Assembly (NCBI GenBank): GCA_022448315.1
Contig: JAKVCA010000017.1
Span: forward strand, 88,220-152,219
Direction of reading: 5' to 3'
Length of the DNA: 64,000 bases
Source: Pirellulaceae bacterium
GTDB lineage: Bacteria; Planctomycetota; Planctomycetia; Pirellulales; Pirellulaceae
A model generated the notes under the pieces. The model worked only from the letters and a program-made list of their open reading frames with translations, had not been told where the DNA came from and did no database searches. Positions 51,116-61,373 of this stretch are shown here, one piece after another. Position numbers and translations under genes: made by a program. How positions within the stretch are numbered: the stretch's first letter is position 1; each line of letters begins with the position of its first letter.

Positions 51116-51301
51116 TTACTGTCCAGGAGGAACGGTCGCTTCGGGAGCAGTCTCTCCTTCATCGGCACCACCTTCACCACCTGGATCGGCAGTAGGTACA
51201 GCTTCAGGATTCTCAGGTGTTTCCACGCCAGTGGAACCACCGCAACCAATGGCTGAGACCATCAGCAGGCCGGACAAAACAAGTCCAAAGAAGGTCTTCA
51301 T
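51116..51301 (-). CDS. Small lipoprotein
   Basis: 61 residues from ATG 51301 (ATG 51304 adds one Met). A signal peptide MKTFFGLVLSGLLMVSAIGC ends in the lipobox SAIGC, so the Cys should be lipidated. The remaining 42 residues are Pro/Glu/Gly/Ala-rich and acidic (ETPENPEAVPTADPGGEGGADEGETAPEATVPPGQ is the general character), so probably unstructured. It follows the DUF1559 gene by 20 bp with a shared terminator. I recall such small lipoproteins next to DUF1559 genes in planctomycetes; function unknown. Confidence 0.8.
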   Translation of the reverse strand: MKTFFGLVLSGLLMVSAIGCGGSTGVETPENPEAVPTADPGGEGGADEGETAPEATVPPGQ

Positions 51302-51321
51302 CAAAACTTACCTTTCTAAAA

Positions 51322-52320
51322 CTAGTCTAGGCTAGGAACGTTGTCATCTTGAATCGCGGAAATCGGGATGTACTTGCCCCAACGTCCGGAGCCTGTTCCA
51401 TCCTGAGTTCGGAACTTCTGGACCGAGCCGTCACCCATGCAGAACTGAACCTGCGTGGGGTGATCGCTACCAAAGCGGTACCAACGTTGGTCGTCACGCT
51501 TCACAGGCAATCCCCAAGCGGTCGGCATGATACCACAACCCAACCAACCATGCACCCAAGTACGCTGTTTGTTGGATAGCGAACCGGTGACTTCACCGAT
51601 GAGGAAACAATTGCTAGAACCATCGGTCGCCGCACCAAAGTTGTAATCGGTTCGGTTACCGAAAAAGCCCTTGTAGCGAGCCCATGCGTTGGTTGGATTG
51701 ACGTTGCCCAAACCACCAGCACAACCGAGGTAGTTGGTTTTACCCAAAGCACGACCAGTTGCACCACCAAAACCGGCGATGCCCATGGTGCCTGAGTTCG
51801 AATTACCTCGCCCCCAAGTACCAATCAAAGCACCGGTGATTCGGCCTTCATTGACATTGGTTGACGGACAATTGAACATGCCCATTTTAGTTTGTGCCAT
51901 GGTGAAGGCCTGACTACCTCGCCACCAAGCCTGAGCGGGAGGAACGACGGTCATGTCAGGACCGAAGATGTCGATGTTCAAATTGACCTCCTGAGAGATC
52001 CGATCGAACATGTTTTGTTGTTCCATGAAAGGCAGCAGGAACGTCAGAAGGCCAACGTTTTGTGCTCGGTAGCGGAAAACGTTGAACGAAGGTGATAAAG
52101 GATCTTCCCCGAGGTACCCGGGTGGCATGTGCTTGTGGGTCGAATGGAAGTTGTGTGCTGCCAAACCAATTTGCTTCAGGTTGTTTGCACACTGGGTTCG
52201 ACGGGCCGCTTCACGAGCCATCTGAACGGCGGGAAGCAATAGTGCGACAAGAATACCGATGATGGCAATCACCACGAGGAGTTCAACCAATGTGAACCCT
52301 GAACGACGAGACTTTAACAT
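51322..52320 (-). CDS. DUF1559 protein with type IV pilin-like N-terminus
   Basis: 332 residues from ATG 52320, with GAGGAG just upstream; the frame is open further back to 52398. The start is a class III/prepilin-type leader, [38 protein letters not shown]: cleavage before Phe by a prepilin peptidase leaves a hydrophobic helix. Then [19 protein letters not shown], typical of DUF1559, and the C-terminal H-x9-DG motif [12 protein letters not shown]. These proteins are hugely expanded in planctomycetes and are thought to be pseudopilin-like surface or secretion components; their exact role is unknown. Confidence 0.95.
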   Translation of the reverse strand: MLKSRRSGFTLVELLVVIAIIGILVALLLPAVQMAREAARRTQCANNLKQIGLAAHNFHSTHKHMPPGYLGEDPLSPSFNVFRYRAQNVGLLTFLLPFMEQQNMFDRISQEVNLNIDIFGPDMTVVPPAQAWWRGSQAFTMAQTKMGMFNCPSTNVNEGRITGALIGTWGRGNSNSGTMGIAGFGGATGRALGKTNYLGCAGGLGNVNPTNAWARYKGFFGNRTDYNFGAATDGSSNCFLIGEVTGSLSNKQRTWVHGWLGCGIMPTAWGLPVKRDDQRWYRFGSDHPTQVQFCMGDGSVQKFRTQDGTGSGRWGKYIPISAIQDDNVPSLD

Positions 52321-52713
52321 AGCGCTCCTCACTAAAATGCGAAGGCACCCGGGTTTACGGTAAATAACAACTAAATCAGAAAACGAATGACTCACCACAA
52401 AAAGAGAAAAATATGATTGCGGTTCCTGAATCGTTCGTGCGTACCGAGGGCCTTCTAGTTAATTCCGCCTAGTTTAGTCGATTTCGAAGCTCGTTGAAAC
52501 TAAGATCCGAGGAAATTAAACCCTTTTTGCCGCCGTGCACGAGCATGTAATGGTCATTCGGTCGTCGATGGATCACTTTCGGGCGCACAAGGTTCTGCAT
52601 ATGACGCCGTTCGACTCCTCATAACCAATAAAAAAGGGGCATTGCTGATCGCAATACCCCCTAGGTGAGCATCAATTGTGGATGGGGCCATACCCCTTGC
52701 TTCACTTTGAAAA
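52321..52713. other. Intergenic region upstream of the DUF1559 gene
   Basis: 393 bp. It contains the terminator of the oxidoreductase gene (52630-52661) and, on the DUF1559 side, an AT-rich 5' leader without a clear promoter pair. The ribosome-binding site GAGGAG sits at 52326-52331. No gene is seen. Confidence 0.5.
52630..52661 (-). terminator. Rho-independent terminator
   Basis: On the minus strand GGGGTATTGC pairs with GCAATGCCCC (one mismatch) around a short loop, followed by TTTTTT (52635-52630). It is about 50 bp after the Gfo/Idh/MocA stop codon. Confidence 0.88.
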
Positions 52714-54567
52714 CTAACCTGTCACTTCGCGAGAACCGCTTCTCAATGCAATTTCGTTCGGAATCTGAAGATTTTCTTTTTCCGAAGCCATGGAAGGGGA
52801 ATTCTCTCCGCTGAGGATCTCGGGGACCTCATCTGCGTACTTGTCGAACCAGTTTTTGTCAAATTGGATGTAGCCTGATCCCCCGGGCCTTTTGTTGTTG
52901 GAGATTGCGATTTTCGTCGTCAAGGCGATCACTGCATCGGCAAGCGCGATGTCGGGATTGCAACGTGGCTGGTTGGTCCAGTCGCCGCTGGAGATGCACC
53001 ACGCCCAGTGTTCGATTTCCTCTTGATAACCCCGACTGACCGGACCAGTCGCTTCGGCTGCTTTGGCGGGGCCCGTGTCGCCGCTGGCGGTGGTGTCCAA
53101 CGCGGCTCCACCGCTGTAGTCCTTCTTAACTCCCGCTCGGGACGAAGTGCTTGAACCGGGCCAGATCATGACCTCTTTCTCACGATCCAAGGCCAAAGTT
53201 CCCTTGGTGCCCATGACCACTTCACCGTAACCGCCGAAACCATTTCCGTTGATCGATGAATAGGTGACGACGACCTTTTTCTCGGGATCTTGTTCGTACG
53301 ATGGCACTCCCGATGGGCCGGGGTAGCCATTGACGCGATCATTGAATCCGACTCGGAAGTCAGGCGAGTACTTAGGCCCTGGGAATTCGAACATGCAATA
53401 AACATGGTCGTCGGCGTCACGGTCTTCTGGGAAGATGTGACGCCCTCCGGAAGCCATGACGGTGAGCGGGTGGATTTTGTCTTCACTCATTGCGCTGATA
53501 AATATGCTGGCGGCGTCCAGCTGATGACTGCCCAGTTCCGCCATCAGACCGCCTCCAGTGCGCTCCCAAATTCTCCAACGTACAAGTTCTTCGATCGCCG
53601 ACCGGCTGCGATCTCCAATCATGGCGTCTTCGTAACCGAACTTGGTCGCATCAATGGTTTTATCAAGGTCCCATTTTTGCCACTGAGCAAGTTGCTTTTG
53701 AAGTCGCTCACGGTCTTTGCCCGAAGCCGTCAGCAAGTTGTTCTGGAATCGCTGGATGTCGTCGGCAATTGGATCCAGAACCTGCTTGTTCCCGCTCGTA
53801 TCGACAAATGACTCGCCGCCGGGAATCGGTAACGCCCAGGAGTCTTTGCCGGGCAGGTTGCCGCGGTGCCACTGGGCCCGAATGTGGTGGATTTGGCCAA
53901 GCAGGCCCCAACGAATCAAGTTGACGGCGTTGTCGTACAAGATGCTGTAATGGCGTTGATGGCCTGTGGCACAATAACGCTGAGTCGCCTCGGAGACGCG
54001 TCCCAACCATTTGCACTGAGCCACATTGTGCGCCATCAATTTTTCCGTCAGGACATGCTTGCCTTTCAGCATGGCCTCAATGGCGACGGGAGCATGAAGA
54101 TGCAAAGGCAACGCGATGATGACCCCTTCGATGTCGGGATCGTCAAGGACTTCTTTGTAATCACTCGTGACGTGGACGTTTTTCCTCGCGACGTCCTCAC
54201 TGTTCCAGCCGTAAACATTCATCAGGCCAGGGCGTACTTTGATGGTGTTCGCCGTGCCCCAATCACCATGAAAGGCACGTTGAACGCTTGAAGGCCGGAT
54301 GTCACAAATGGCCTTGACTTCCACATAGTTCGGATTCAGTGCACCAATCAGTACGTTGCCTTCGTCACCAGTGCCGATCACTGCGATACGTACGGGACGA
54401 CGAGGGATGTTGTATCCGAAATACAACGCACCCAACCCGGCCGCTGAAGCCGCTCCGGTGTAGATCACAGATTGTAGGAAGCCGCGGCGATTCACCTGGT
54501 TGAATTGCGTCACAGCATCGTAGTAATTATCACGACCGATATCACGATCTTCAGGCGACAGATTCAT
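52714..54567 (-). CDS. Gfo/Idh/MocA-family oxidoreductase, Tat-exported
   Basis: 617 residues from ATG 54567; the frame is open back to 54651 inside the upstream gene. The N-terminus holds NRRGFLQSVIYTGAASAAG, a Tat-like signal starting about residue 27. The Rossmann motif VIGTGDEGNVLIGAL follows, then VKAICDIRPSS, and HVLTEKLMAHNVAQCKWL in the place of the catalytic EKP-type motif; here it is EKL. The C-terminal part is long (family about 350-450) with a serine/glycine-rich insert near 510-530. These enzymes oxidise or reduce sugars or cyclitols with NAD(P); planctomycete Tat-exported versions are common and their substrates unknown. It overlaps the DoxX-like gene by 17 bp. Confidence 0.88.
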   Translation of the reverse strand: MNLSPEDRDIGRDNYYDAVTQFNQVNRRGFLQSVIYTGAASAAGLGALYFGYNIPRRPVRIAVIGTGDEGNVLIGALNPNYVEVKAICDIRPSSVQRAFHGDWGTANTIKVRPGLMNVYGWNSEDVARKNVHVTSDYKEVLDDPDIEGVIIALPLHLHAPVAIEAMLKGKHVLTEKLMAHNVAQCKWLGRVSEATQRYCATGHQRHYSILYDNAVNLIRWGLLGQIHHIRAQWHRGNLPGKDSWALPIPGGESFVDTSGNKQVLDPIADDIQRFQNNLLTASGKDRERLQKQLAQWQKWDLDKTIDATKFGYEDAMIGDRSRSAIEELVRWRIWERTGGGLMAELGSHQLDAASIFISAMSEDKIHPLTVMASGGRHIFPEDRDADDHVYCMFEFPGPKYSPDFRVGFNDRVNGYPGPSGVPSYEQDPEKKVVVTYSSINGNGFGGYGEVVMGTKGTLALDREKEVMIWPGSSTSSRAGVKKDYSGGAALDTTASGDTGPAKAAEATGPVSRGYQEEIEHWAWCISSGDWTNQPRCNPDIALADAVIALTTKIAISNNKRPGGSGYIQFDKNWFDKYADEVPEILSGENSPSMASEKENLQIPNEIALRSGSREVTG

Positions 54568-55717
54568 GGGTTCCAACCTCGTTTCCTGGAGTTCCTCTGG
54601 GTATGAAATATTCAATAAAGTAGTCGAGCCCGCCGAAACGACCAGCACCAATCGCTGCGAGCATCAACAAGGCACCCATCTCTGTAATCTGAGCGATGGT
54701 GTCCTGTGCGCCAGGGAAACCTGGCATCTGGGTGAGTACGATCATCGATAAAAATCCCGCACCGATCACCCCGACGTAGCGGGTGAACAAACCCAAGATG
54801 AGCAGAATACCAACGGCCATATCGAAGTATGGAACCGACGCATCAATCCAGCTCAGGAGGATCGTCTTTTGATCTGGCTTGGCAAGAGGAACCTCAATTC
54901 CGCTTGCTGGGCGGGTTGCCGAAAATTGCCTTGGTAGCGCCAAGTTGTTCAATTCAAGTTCAAGACTCGTCCATGATGCGTTGATCTCGGACAACCAAGG
55001 GCCTCGTGCTTTGAGCAGATCACCATAGATCTGACCCTGTTGCCAATTCAGCGATTCAACTTCTGCGACGACTTCACTTCGGTGGTCGCCGTCACGTGCG
55101 AACCCGGACCTTCTTTTGTCCCATCCATTGAAGTAGTTGTTCACGTCTTCGTTGTTGACGTCGAAGAAATAAGCGAGCGACTCGACGGATGTCTCAAAAA
55201 CCTTGTCTGCCCGAGCGTTTTGGGTCCTAAGTGTTTCAATTTCAATGCGCAGTGCGCGTTCCGTCTCGCGGGCGACTTTCAATTGGTTAGCGTCGCTGTC
55301 GCTGAGTTCACCCTCAGCAGCCTGTTTCTCCAACTTGTCGAGGACCTCACGGTTCTTCATCCGCTCATTCGCAATCACCGCCTCAATTTCCGGATCTCCA
55401 AATCCGTAATGTCGCGCGACCTGCTCTTTGTAGCGTGCCCACTTCTCCAGAGTGGGTTGCATATTGACGCGATCGGGTCCTTGGGCGTCGGCATCGAAGC
55501 AGAGTCGTTGTTTGCCGTCGTAATCGCTGATCAGTGTCTGAAAAAGGGGCGAGAGTGGGCCCACGGACGCACTGAAGAAACCGCCAGCCGTCCAGTACTC
55601 ACCGTGGAGTTTTTTCTCACCTTCCCGAACGAAATGAACGCCGATCACCACTCGAAGGAAAATGGCGGCCAAGATGATTACGATGCTGAGTTGTGTCCGT
55701 CCAGTATGGTGGGTCAT
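54551..55717 (-). CDS. DoxX-family membrane protein with large coiled-coil insertion
   Basis: 388 residues from ATG 55717; the frame is open to 55834. TM1 is at about 9-28 (SIVIILAAIFLRVVIGVHFV), then a loop KKLHG typical of DoxX. About 200 residues (roughly 60-265) of charged helical sequence follow, with coiled-coil patterns (EKQAAEGELSDSDANQLKVARETERALRIEIETLRTQN). The DoxX helices resume at about 285-375 (AVGILLILGLFTRYVGVIGAGFLSMIVL, ALLMLAAIGAGRFGGLDYFI). DoxX proteins are small quinone-linked or redox-associated membrane proteins of 100-150 residues. The last 17 bases overlap the oxidoreductase gene, suggesting a coupled pair. Confidence 0.82.
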   Translation of the reverse strand: MTHHTGRTQLSIVIILAAIFLRVVIGVHFVREGEKKLHGEYWTAGGFFSASVGPLSPLFQTLISDYDGKQRLCFDADAQGPDRVNMQPTLEKWARYKEQVARHYGFGDPEIEAVIANERMKNREVLDKLEKQAAEGELSDSDANQLKVARETERALRIEIETLRTQNARADKVFETSVESLAYFFDVNNEDVNNYFNGWDKRRSGFARDGDHRSEVVAEVESLNWQQGQIYGDLLKARGPWLSEINASWTSLELELNNLALPRQFSATRPASGIEVPLAKPDQKTILLSWIDASVPYFDMAVGILLILGLFTRYVGVIGAGFLSMIVLTQMPGFPGAQDTIAQITEMGALLMLAAIGAGRFGGLDYFIEYFIPRGTPGNEVGTHESVA

Positions 55718-56002
55718 GGATGCAATTCTAGCGTGTAGTGAGTCGTCTCCAACTCGGAGGGAGGCAGGAGGGTGTGCCTTAGCGCACCCGATCAGAAACC
55801 GCATTCGATTATTATGGTTAACATAATGCCACAAGCCAAGCGAGCCAGAGCGATTCGGTCGTAACTTGAGGTCGCCAACGCAAAATCACCACCGCTTGCG
55901 ATCGTTCGTACGATTCCGGCGTCAGTCTCGTCTCGCCACAAGGTTTGATCTCAGGGTGAACTAGCCCTTTGGACTCGTGGCGGCCATTCACAGTGGAGGG
56001 GC

Positions 56003-57649
56003 TTATTTCCCCCCGGAGGAAGGGCGACTTTCGTTCGACATGGTTTCAAGTTGTTGGGCATACTCACCCGTTCCGGTTCGAGCGAAGACAAAATCGAGGA
56101 CGAAAGGGTCCGGGAACGGCTCAACGAGTCGCTCCAGGACAAGACGATATTCTCTGACGGACTCTTCGAGTTCCTGAGCCGTCACGCCATCGATGAGGAC
56201 CGGATACGCTTCAAAGACCTCGGACCACTTCTCAAACGCTTTTTCGTACATCTCCTTCGCGCCGAGTTTTTCCGTCGTTTCACCCGTAAGGGGGTCCACC
56301 TGATCGGTCGTCGTGAGAATGGTTTGCTCGTTCAATGCTCGCGCGTCGTACATGGCAGCTCGGGCCTCGAGATTCAGTTCGCTTTGCTCGGCTTCGCATC
56401 GATTCAACCAGTAATAATAGTTGGTTTGTGACCTATAGTTCTCGATTCTGCGGAGGTCTTCACCGGCTTGCTGAATGGCACGCAGAGCCCGATAGCCCTC
56501 GTCACTCTGATTTGAAGGAACCTGATCCGCGACCTCTTGATCCTCAACTCTCACGAGACCTTCGGCTTCCATCGCCAGGTAAACCTCCTCCAAGGTTCGC
56601 TTACTGGGTTCTTTATCAAAGGCAGCCATCTGTTCAGGGGATAGTTTCTTGCGTCGCTCTTGAAGCAGTTGATCTCTGACTCCTGGGGCAAGTTGATCAA
56701 GAGCGGCTTGCAAGCGACGAAACTCCTCCAAAGCTGTGGCCTTGTCGTTGAGTCGCAATTCCGTTTCCCAACTGGTAAGGAGTGCGCGGTTTCCATACTC
56801 ATTCCAAGCTTCCAAAGCTTCGCTCCACTTACGCCTTGCGGGCTCTTCCGGGCGAAACTCTTCTTCGAGGTCCATGGCACAGTTACGGAGTTGGCTCGGT
56901 GCGTCCTTGTAGAACATCAGGTGGCTTGACTTCAGGTTTGCAACGCCATCGCGGACTTTGTCTTCCGCTTTGTCGTACCATTGTTTAGCAACCAGCCAAT
57001 TGTCGATACCGTAGAGCGTGCTGACCTCGCTCCCCATTGGAATGTAGTCGCCGAGCATTTCATGGTAATCACGATCGCGGCGAAACATGGCTCGGAATTG
57101 AAGGCGCTCGTCTGAACGACCAATCTTGCTACCGTAGAAAAAACCTAGATTGCGCAGGATTTTGTAATCTCGACGGTTGTATGCAAGCCCTTGAATCAGG
57201 AAGTCCAGTCCCTTTTTGACCCAGTCGTAACGTGCCTGGTAGTCATCGAATTCCACGGACACGTTGTATGCGATGTTGTGGGCTTGGTATTCCCACACCG
57301 TGATGAAGTTTGGCTGCAGTTTGATGATCTGGTTTACGGTGGCTGAGAACGCTTCCCAGTTTTCTTCATCCTTATATGTGTTGGCGTTGTCCCAGAGGAT
57401 GGTGACTGCCACCCCTTTCAGGCCGAGAGTCGCGAGTTTCATCGTCTCACTCGCCGGATCGATGTCACCGAGGCTGGATTGGGCCAAGCCCTCCTGTTGC
57501 CTCATCTGCGCCAATACACCACCGCCATCTGGCAAGTCAGAGCCAGCGCTTTTCGTTGACGGTTGCCCGAGCATCGAAAGTGGCAGGAGGAGAAGACCAA
57601 TGATACTGATGTAAATGACTTTGCGCCAGAAGGAGGAACTTTGGGTCAT
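56003..57649 (-). CDS. Membrane-anchored TPR-like protein of an ABC exporter operon
   Basis: 548 residues from ATG 57649, which overlaps the permease stop as ATGA. A signal/anchor segment (about 10-28) precedes a long alpha-helical protein. Helical pairs resembling TPR-like repeats run along it, including LWDNANTYKDEENWEAFSATVNQIIKLQPNFITVWEYQAHNIAYN and WYDKAEDKVRDGVANLK. I do not recognise a named family. Its translational coupling to an ABC permease suggests an extracytoplasmic partner of that transporter, perhaps a substrate- or cell-wall-binding scaffold. Confidence 0.75.
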   Translation of the reverse strand: MTQSSSFWRKVIYISIIGLLLLPLSMLGQPSTKSAGSDLPDGGGVLAQMRQQEGLAQSSLGDIDPASETMKLATLGLKGVAVTILWDNANTYKDEENWEAFSATVNQIIKLQPNFITVWEYQAHNIAYNVSVEFDDYQARYDWVKKGLDFLIQGLAYNRRDYKILRNLGFFYGSKIGRSDERLQFRAMFRRDRDYHEMLGDYIPMGSEVSTLYGIDNWLVAKQWYDKAEDKVRDGVANLKSSHLMFYKDAPSQLRNCAMDLEEEFRPEEPARRKWSEALEAWNEYGNRALLTSWETELRLNDKATALEEFRRLQAALDQLAPGVRDQLLQERRKKLSPEQMAAFDKEPSKRTLEEVYLAMEAEGLVRVEDQEVADQVPSNQSDEGYRALRAIQQAGEDLRRIENYRSQTNYYYWLNRCEAEQSELNLEARAAMYDARALNEQTILTTTDQVDPLTGETTEKLGAKEMYEKAFEKWSEVFEAYPVLIDGVTAQELEESVREYRLVLERLVEPFPDPFVLDFVFARTGTGEYAQQLETMSNESRPSSGGK

Positions 57650-59772
57650 GCCGCGATTTCCCTTGTTTTCAGGCTGAAGTAACCAACGATGCACAGGACC
57701 ATGGCGAAGGCAAAGGCCACCATGGTATGAAAGCCGACCAATCCGACTGGGATGTTGTAGCCGTCAGCCAAAGGTCCTTGTGTATGCATTTGGGTGAAGT
57801 CGGGGATGATGTAGGTCATCACCTCCATCAACTTCACCAACAAGACGTCAATGTAGGATACGAAGCGGATGGTTCCCTCCAGTTCGCTCGTAACATTCAT
57901 TTGGGTAATGAGTCGGTAGGTGGCCTCAAGAGGTCCTCCACCCTCGATCTGTTGCGTTGCAACATCACGTATGAAGTCGCCAAAGAATCCGATCAGAAGT
58001 GCGACGACAGTAGCGAGCAGAGAAACCGACGCATTGAGGAAGCTGCTCAACGTGACCCCGAGACTCGAGATCAACATAAATTGCAGCCAGATCCCGAAAA
58101 AGCATTTCGCGAAATTTAAAGCGAACGAGCCGTCTCGCAGTTTGAAATAGACGCTGGACGGAGCGACACCGAAATACATGCCCGCTTCGTTGCACCGCAA
58201 AACGACTTCGAACTTCCCGTTGTCTGCAAATTCGGTCAGTAAATCCATTTCCTGCCGGGCCGGGTTTCCTTCAACATCGGTCCACAGGGCCACCACATTC
58301 CGGCTCAATTCGAGCGTCTGGACAGAGTACTCTTGTGACTCAAAAACGACCGGTTCAGTTTCGTAGGTAATTTTGCGGCCATCTTCCTCTTTCGTGACGC
58401 GAAAATACACGGACCCGGTCACCCTGTGGATAATATCACCCTTCAGGGTTCTAAATACTCTCAGATTCATATCGATGGCAACGCGGTCGTCGGAAAACAT
58501 GCCCGGCCGCAAACCATTAAAACGGTAAATGGCCCTTGCCAAGCTTGTCCCGCCATCGATGTAACCGTACTTCTCGTTCATCTTACCGACGCTCATGCCC
58601 CGTTCTTCGGTGATGTTTCCTTCCCGATCCAGGTAGCTCAATTCACGGGCATAGTACGGAACTCTCGCCTGTAACATTTCTTGTGGATTCGAGGTGACGA
58701 GCGTCACATTCATTTCTTGCAGAACTTCGTTCAGGGGGCGTTGAGCAAGCATCGCTTCCGGATTTTCGAAAATCCCTTCTTCAACATCCATTCGGAGACC
58801 AACCCGATAACGACTTTCGCTGAACAAATTCAGGAGACTTTCCAGCAAACCTGAACTTTTCTGTTCGATCTTCTCCTCAAACAGCGTGTACTTGATCCCG
58901 CCAGCGATCAGTTCCTGATTACCACCCACACTTCGGAAGTCATGGGTGTGGCCACTCTCGTTTTGGACTTGGAGATAGAAAATCGCGGTTTGAAGCCCGC
59001 TACCGATGGATCCCCCTTCGCCTCGACTCAATTGTTGAAGAACCAGCTCGATACGATGGCGATGTCGAGCGTTTCGAGTCGACAAGGCTTCGTAGTAGGC
59101 GTTGGCTGAGGCTCTTCGCCCACTCGAGGTGTCCGTGCTGTCGGGATTTACGCGGACAAATTCACTGACGTCCACCGAGTGGCGATGGTTGAGGCCTCCA
59201 ACGACGAAGAAATAGCTGATCAGCCCCATCGACCCAATCATGACGGTGCCGATTAGAAGAAATCCGAGCACGCGGCCCATGATGATCTCGCCCGCCCGTA
59301 TCGGTTTTGTCACAACCGTGTAGATCGTCTTGTTCTGGATGTCTTGAGGTAGACTCGCGGTGCTGATGAGGAGGCCGAGGAACAGCACCAGGAATTGGGT
59401 ACCTCCCAAGACAAAGCCGAGATAAGTTCTCTCCGGATGATCGCTGCCAGCATCCAGAAACCAACCCCCGAACAGAAGAGCAAGGGCGAATAACGCGAAG
59501 ACGACCAACAGAACACGTCGTCGTAATGTTTCCTGGATCGCAAGTCTCGCAATGGCGGCCACGCGTTTTGGGCTCGTGAAGAGCAGATCAGGGAACGCCT
59601 GAAAAATCCCCTCCCATAATTTGTAAAACGCCTCGGACGGTCCGTATCGAACAATACCGACGAGGTAGGCCAAAATCGCGCCCAAGAACGCGCATGACAC
59701 CAGAATCAGACCGAACGTCGCAAGAGAGCTCGGTAACCAATCAGCAAAACTGACGAATTCTTCGTATCCCAT
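57646..59772 (-). CDS. ABC-2 type permease with large extracytoplasmic domain
   Basis: 708 residues from ATG 59772 (TTG 59793 is possible). One N-terminal transmembrane helix (about 10-35) is followed by further helices at about 80-115, 125-150 and 165-200, with the ABC-2 signature (PQDIQNKTIYTVVTKPIRAGEIIMGRVLGFLLIG). About 330 residues of soluble sequence (roughly 215-545) then lie between membrane helices, and a final group at about 550-620 and 680-705 closes it. The loop is strand-rich and is expected outside the cytoplasm. It is followed by the coupled TPR-like protein and preceded by the ATPase gene, so a complete exporter is encoded. The substrate is unknown. Confidence 0.85.
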   Translation of the reverse strand: MGYEEFVSFADWLPSSLATFGLILVSCAFLGAILAYLVGIVRYGPSEAFYKLWEGIFQAFPDLLFTSPKRVAAIARLAIQETLRRRVLLVVFALFALALLFGGWFLDAGSDHPERTYLGFVLGGTQFLVLFLGLLISTASLPQDIQNKTIYTVVTKPIRAGEIIMGRVLGFLLIGTVMIGSMGLISYFFVVGGLNHRHSVDVSEFVRVNPDSTDTSSGRRASANAYYEALSTRNARHRHRIELVLQQLSRGEGGSIGSGLQTAIFYLQVQNESGHTHDFRSVGGNQELIAGGIKYTLFEEKIEQKSSGLLESLLNLFSESRYRVGLRMDVEEGIFENPEAMLAQRPLNEVLQEMNVTLVTSNPQEMLQARVPYYARELSYLDREGNITEERGMSVGKMNEKYGYIDGGTSLARAIYRFNGLRPGMFSDDRVAIDMNLRVFRTLKGDIIHRVTGSVYFRVTKEEDGRKITYETEPVVFESQEYSVQTLELSRNVVALWTDVEGNPARQEMDLLTEFADNGKFEVVLRCNEAGMYFGVAPSSVYFKLRDGSFALNFAKCFFGIWLQFMLISSLGVTLSSFLNASVSLLATVVALLIGFFGDFIRDVATQQIEGGGPLEATYRLITQMNVTSELEGTIRFVSYIDVLLVKLMEVMTYIIPDFTQMHTQGPLADGYNIPVGLVGFHTMVAFAFAMVLCIVGYFSLKTREIAA

Positions 59773-59807
59773 GAGGCTCAAATTACATTTCAAGGGGAGA
59801 AAGAGGG

Positions 59808-60731
59808 TTACTTCGAGCCGGCTCGCATGCCCGGACGTTCTTCGCTCTGACGGACGATTTCAAGGAACAATTGTTCCAGCGTGGACTGAGGATTGGAGAC
59901 GTCCTTCAGTTCTCCTTCATGCTTCGCGATGACCTGTTTGATCTCGTCGATCGCTCCCTCAGAGAGATGGGAGCATCGGATTTGGGTTTCATCTTCAACT
60001 CGCAATAGTTCATCGACACGACCGAGTTCCTTCAGCTCACCCTGATAAAGGATTCCGATTCTATCGCATACATCTTGCACGTCATCCAACTGGTGGCTCG
60101 ACATGACCACGGTCTTCCCCTTGGCTTTCAAGTCCAGAATCAGATCCTTCATTTCCCGAGTACCGAGCGGATCAAGACCAGATGTTGGCTCATCGAGAAA
60201 AATTAATTCGGGATCGTTGATCAACGCTTGGGCAAGACCGATTCGCCTCGTCATTCCCTTGGAGTATTCCCGAAGCTGCCGTCTTCGTGCCCAGCCCAGG
60301 CCGACTCTTTCGATCAACTCGTTGGTTCTATCTCGACGCTCTTGGCCAGACATGTCGAACAGGCGACCGTAAAAATCCAGAGTCTCTTCGGCCGTCAGAA
60401 ATCGATAAAGATACGACTCTTCCGGGAGGTAGCCAATTCGCTCGTTTTTGTCGACCTTGGTTGCTTCCTCGTCCAGAACGATCGCACGCCCGCTCGTTGG
60501 GAACAGGAGTCCGAGTAGCAGTTTGATGGTGGTGGATTTTCCGGATCCATTCGGACCCAACAGGCCGAAAATTTCGCCTTCGCGAATTTCCAGATCCAAA
60601 GCTTTGAGCGCCCGAACCTTCTGGCGACCCCAGAAATCTCGATACACCTTGGTCAGGCTTTGAGTTTCGACAACAGTTTTTGGGCCTTCATCAACACTCT
60701 CGGCCGGAGCGGATTCTACCTGAGTCGACAT
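59808..60731 (-). CDS. ABC transporter ATPase (CcmA/GldA-type)
   Basis: 307 residues. Walker [12 protein letters not shown]-loop [10 protein letters not shown], signature [16 protein letters not shown], Walker [14 protein letters not shown] and H-loop MSSHQLDD are all intact. This subfamily energises ABC-2 exporters. The N-terminus (about 25 residues) is acidic. The gene starts a minus-strand operon with the permease (35 bp downstream) and the TPR-like protein. Its residues 270-307 are a helical tail with [16 protein letters not shown], as in other exporters of this type. Confidence 0.94.
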   Translation of the reverse strand: MSTQVESAPAESVDEGPKTVVETQSLTKVYRDFWGRQKVRALKALDLEIREGEIFGLLGPNGSGKSTTIKLLLGLLFPTSGRAIVLDEEATKVDKNERIGYLPEESYLYRFLTAEETLDFYGRLFDMSGQERRDRTNELIERVGLGWARRRQLREYSKGMTRRIGLAQALINDPELIFLDEPTSGLDPLGTREMKDLILDLKAKGKTVVMSSHQLDDVQDVCDRIGILYQGELKELGRVDELLRVEDETQIRCSHLSEGAIDEIKQVIAKHEGELKDVSNPQSTLEQLFLEIVRQSEERPGMRAGSK

Positions 60732-61373
60732 GGAACGTCCTTGGGTACGCTGATGCAGGGACTTTTGTCAGCGGGGGTAAAACGATTTTGACAACGGGGT
60801 ATCGCCAGAACGATATCGGCTTCATGAACCTCATTCCGCCCGTTGGAGGGTGGGATTCCTAAATATCGCGTCGAGCGAGGGGATTCTGCTCATGCAAGAC
60901 AGGAAGGTCTGGCAAATAGCATCACCTATGATCGCTGGAACCGGCCCGTCTGCCAACCGCTTGGAGTGGCGTTGCCGCTGGAAAATGTGACCTTTAATCG
61001 GAATTTGCGGTCTGCTCCTCTTTTCATAGGGCCCTAAGACGAAGCCCAAGGCCAAGAGTATTGTGTACGCCCGCTTTGAAGGGTAAGTTCGGAAAAAGTT
61101 ATCGACCCGGCGAAATCTGACGGGAACACTCCATTTTTCAACAGTTGGTGGCTGAAACACGACTTTGTCATTGCTCTGATTGGAGCACAACAAAGGTGAA
61201 ACTGGCCGAAGATCGCTCCGCCAGACCTGCTCGGTCCGTGCATGCTATCGCCAATGGCTACCGTGAGGACGGAAGAACATCGGTCCGGCGAATGCACTTG
61301 CGATTCGATGTTCGGCCGTCCTTTACTGGCTCGATCGTTGCCTGCTGCCCGCTGATTTTAATTCGGAAAAGCC
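60732..61373. other. Divergent intergenic region
   Basis: 642 bp between the ABC ATPase and folC. Several short frames are open in both directions, but none has a good start signal and a recognisable product. No RNA gene, terminator or repeat is seen. Promoters for both operons must lie here. Confidence 0.35.
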
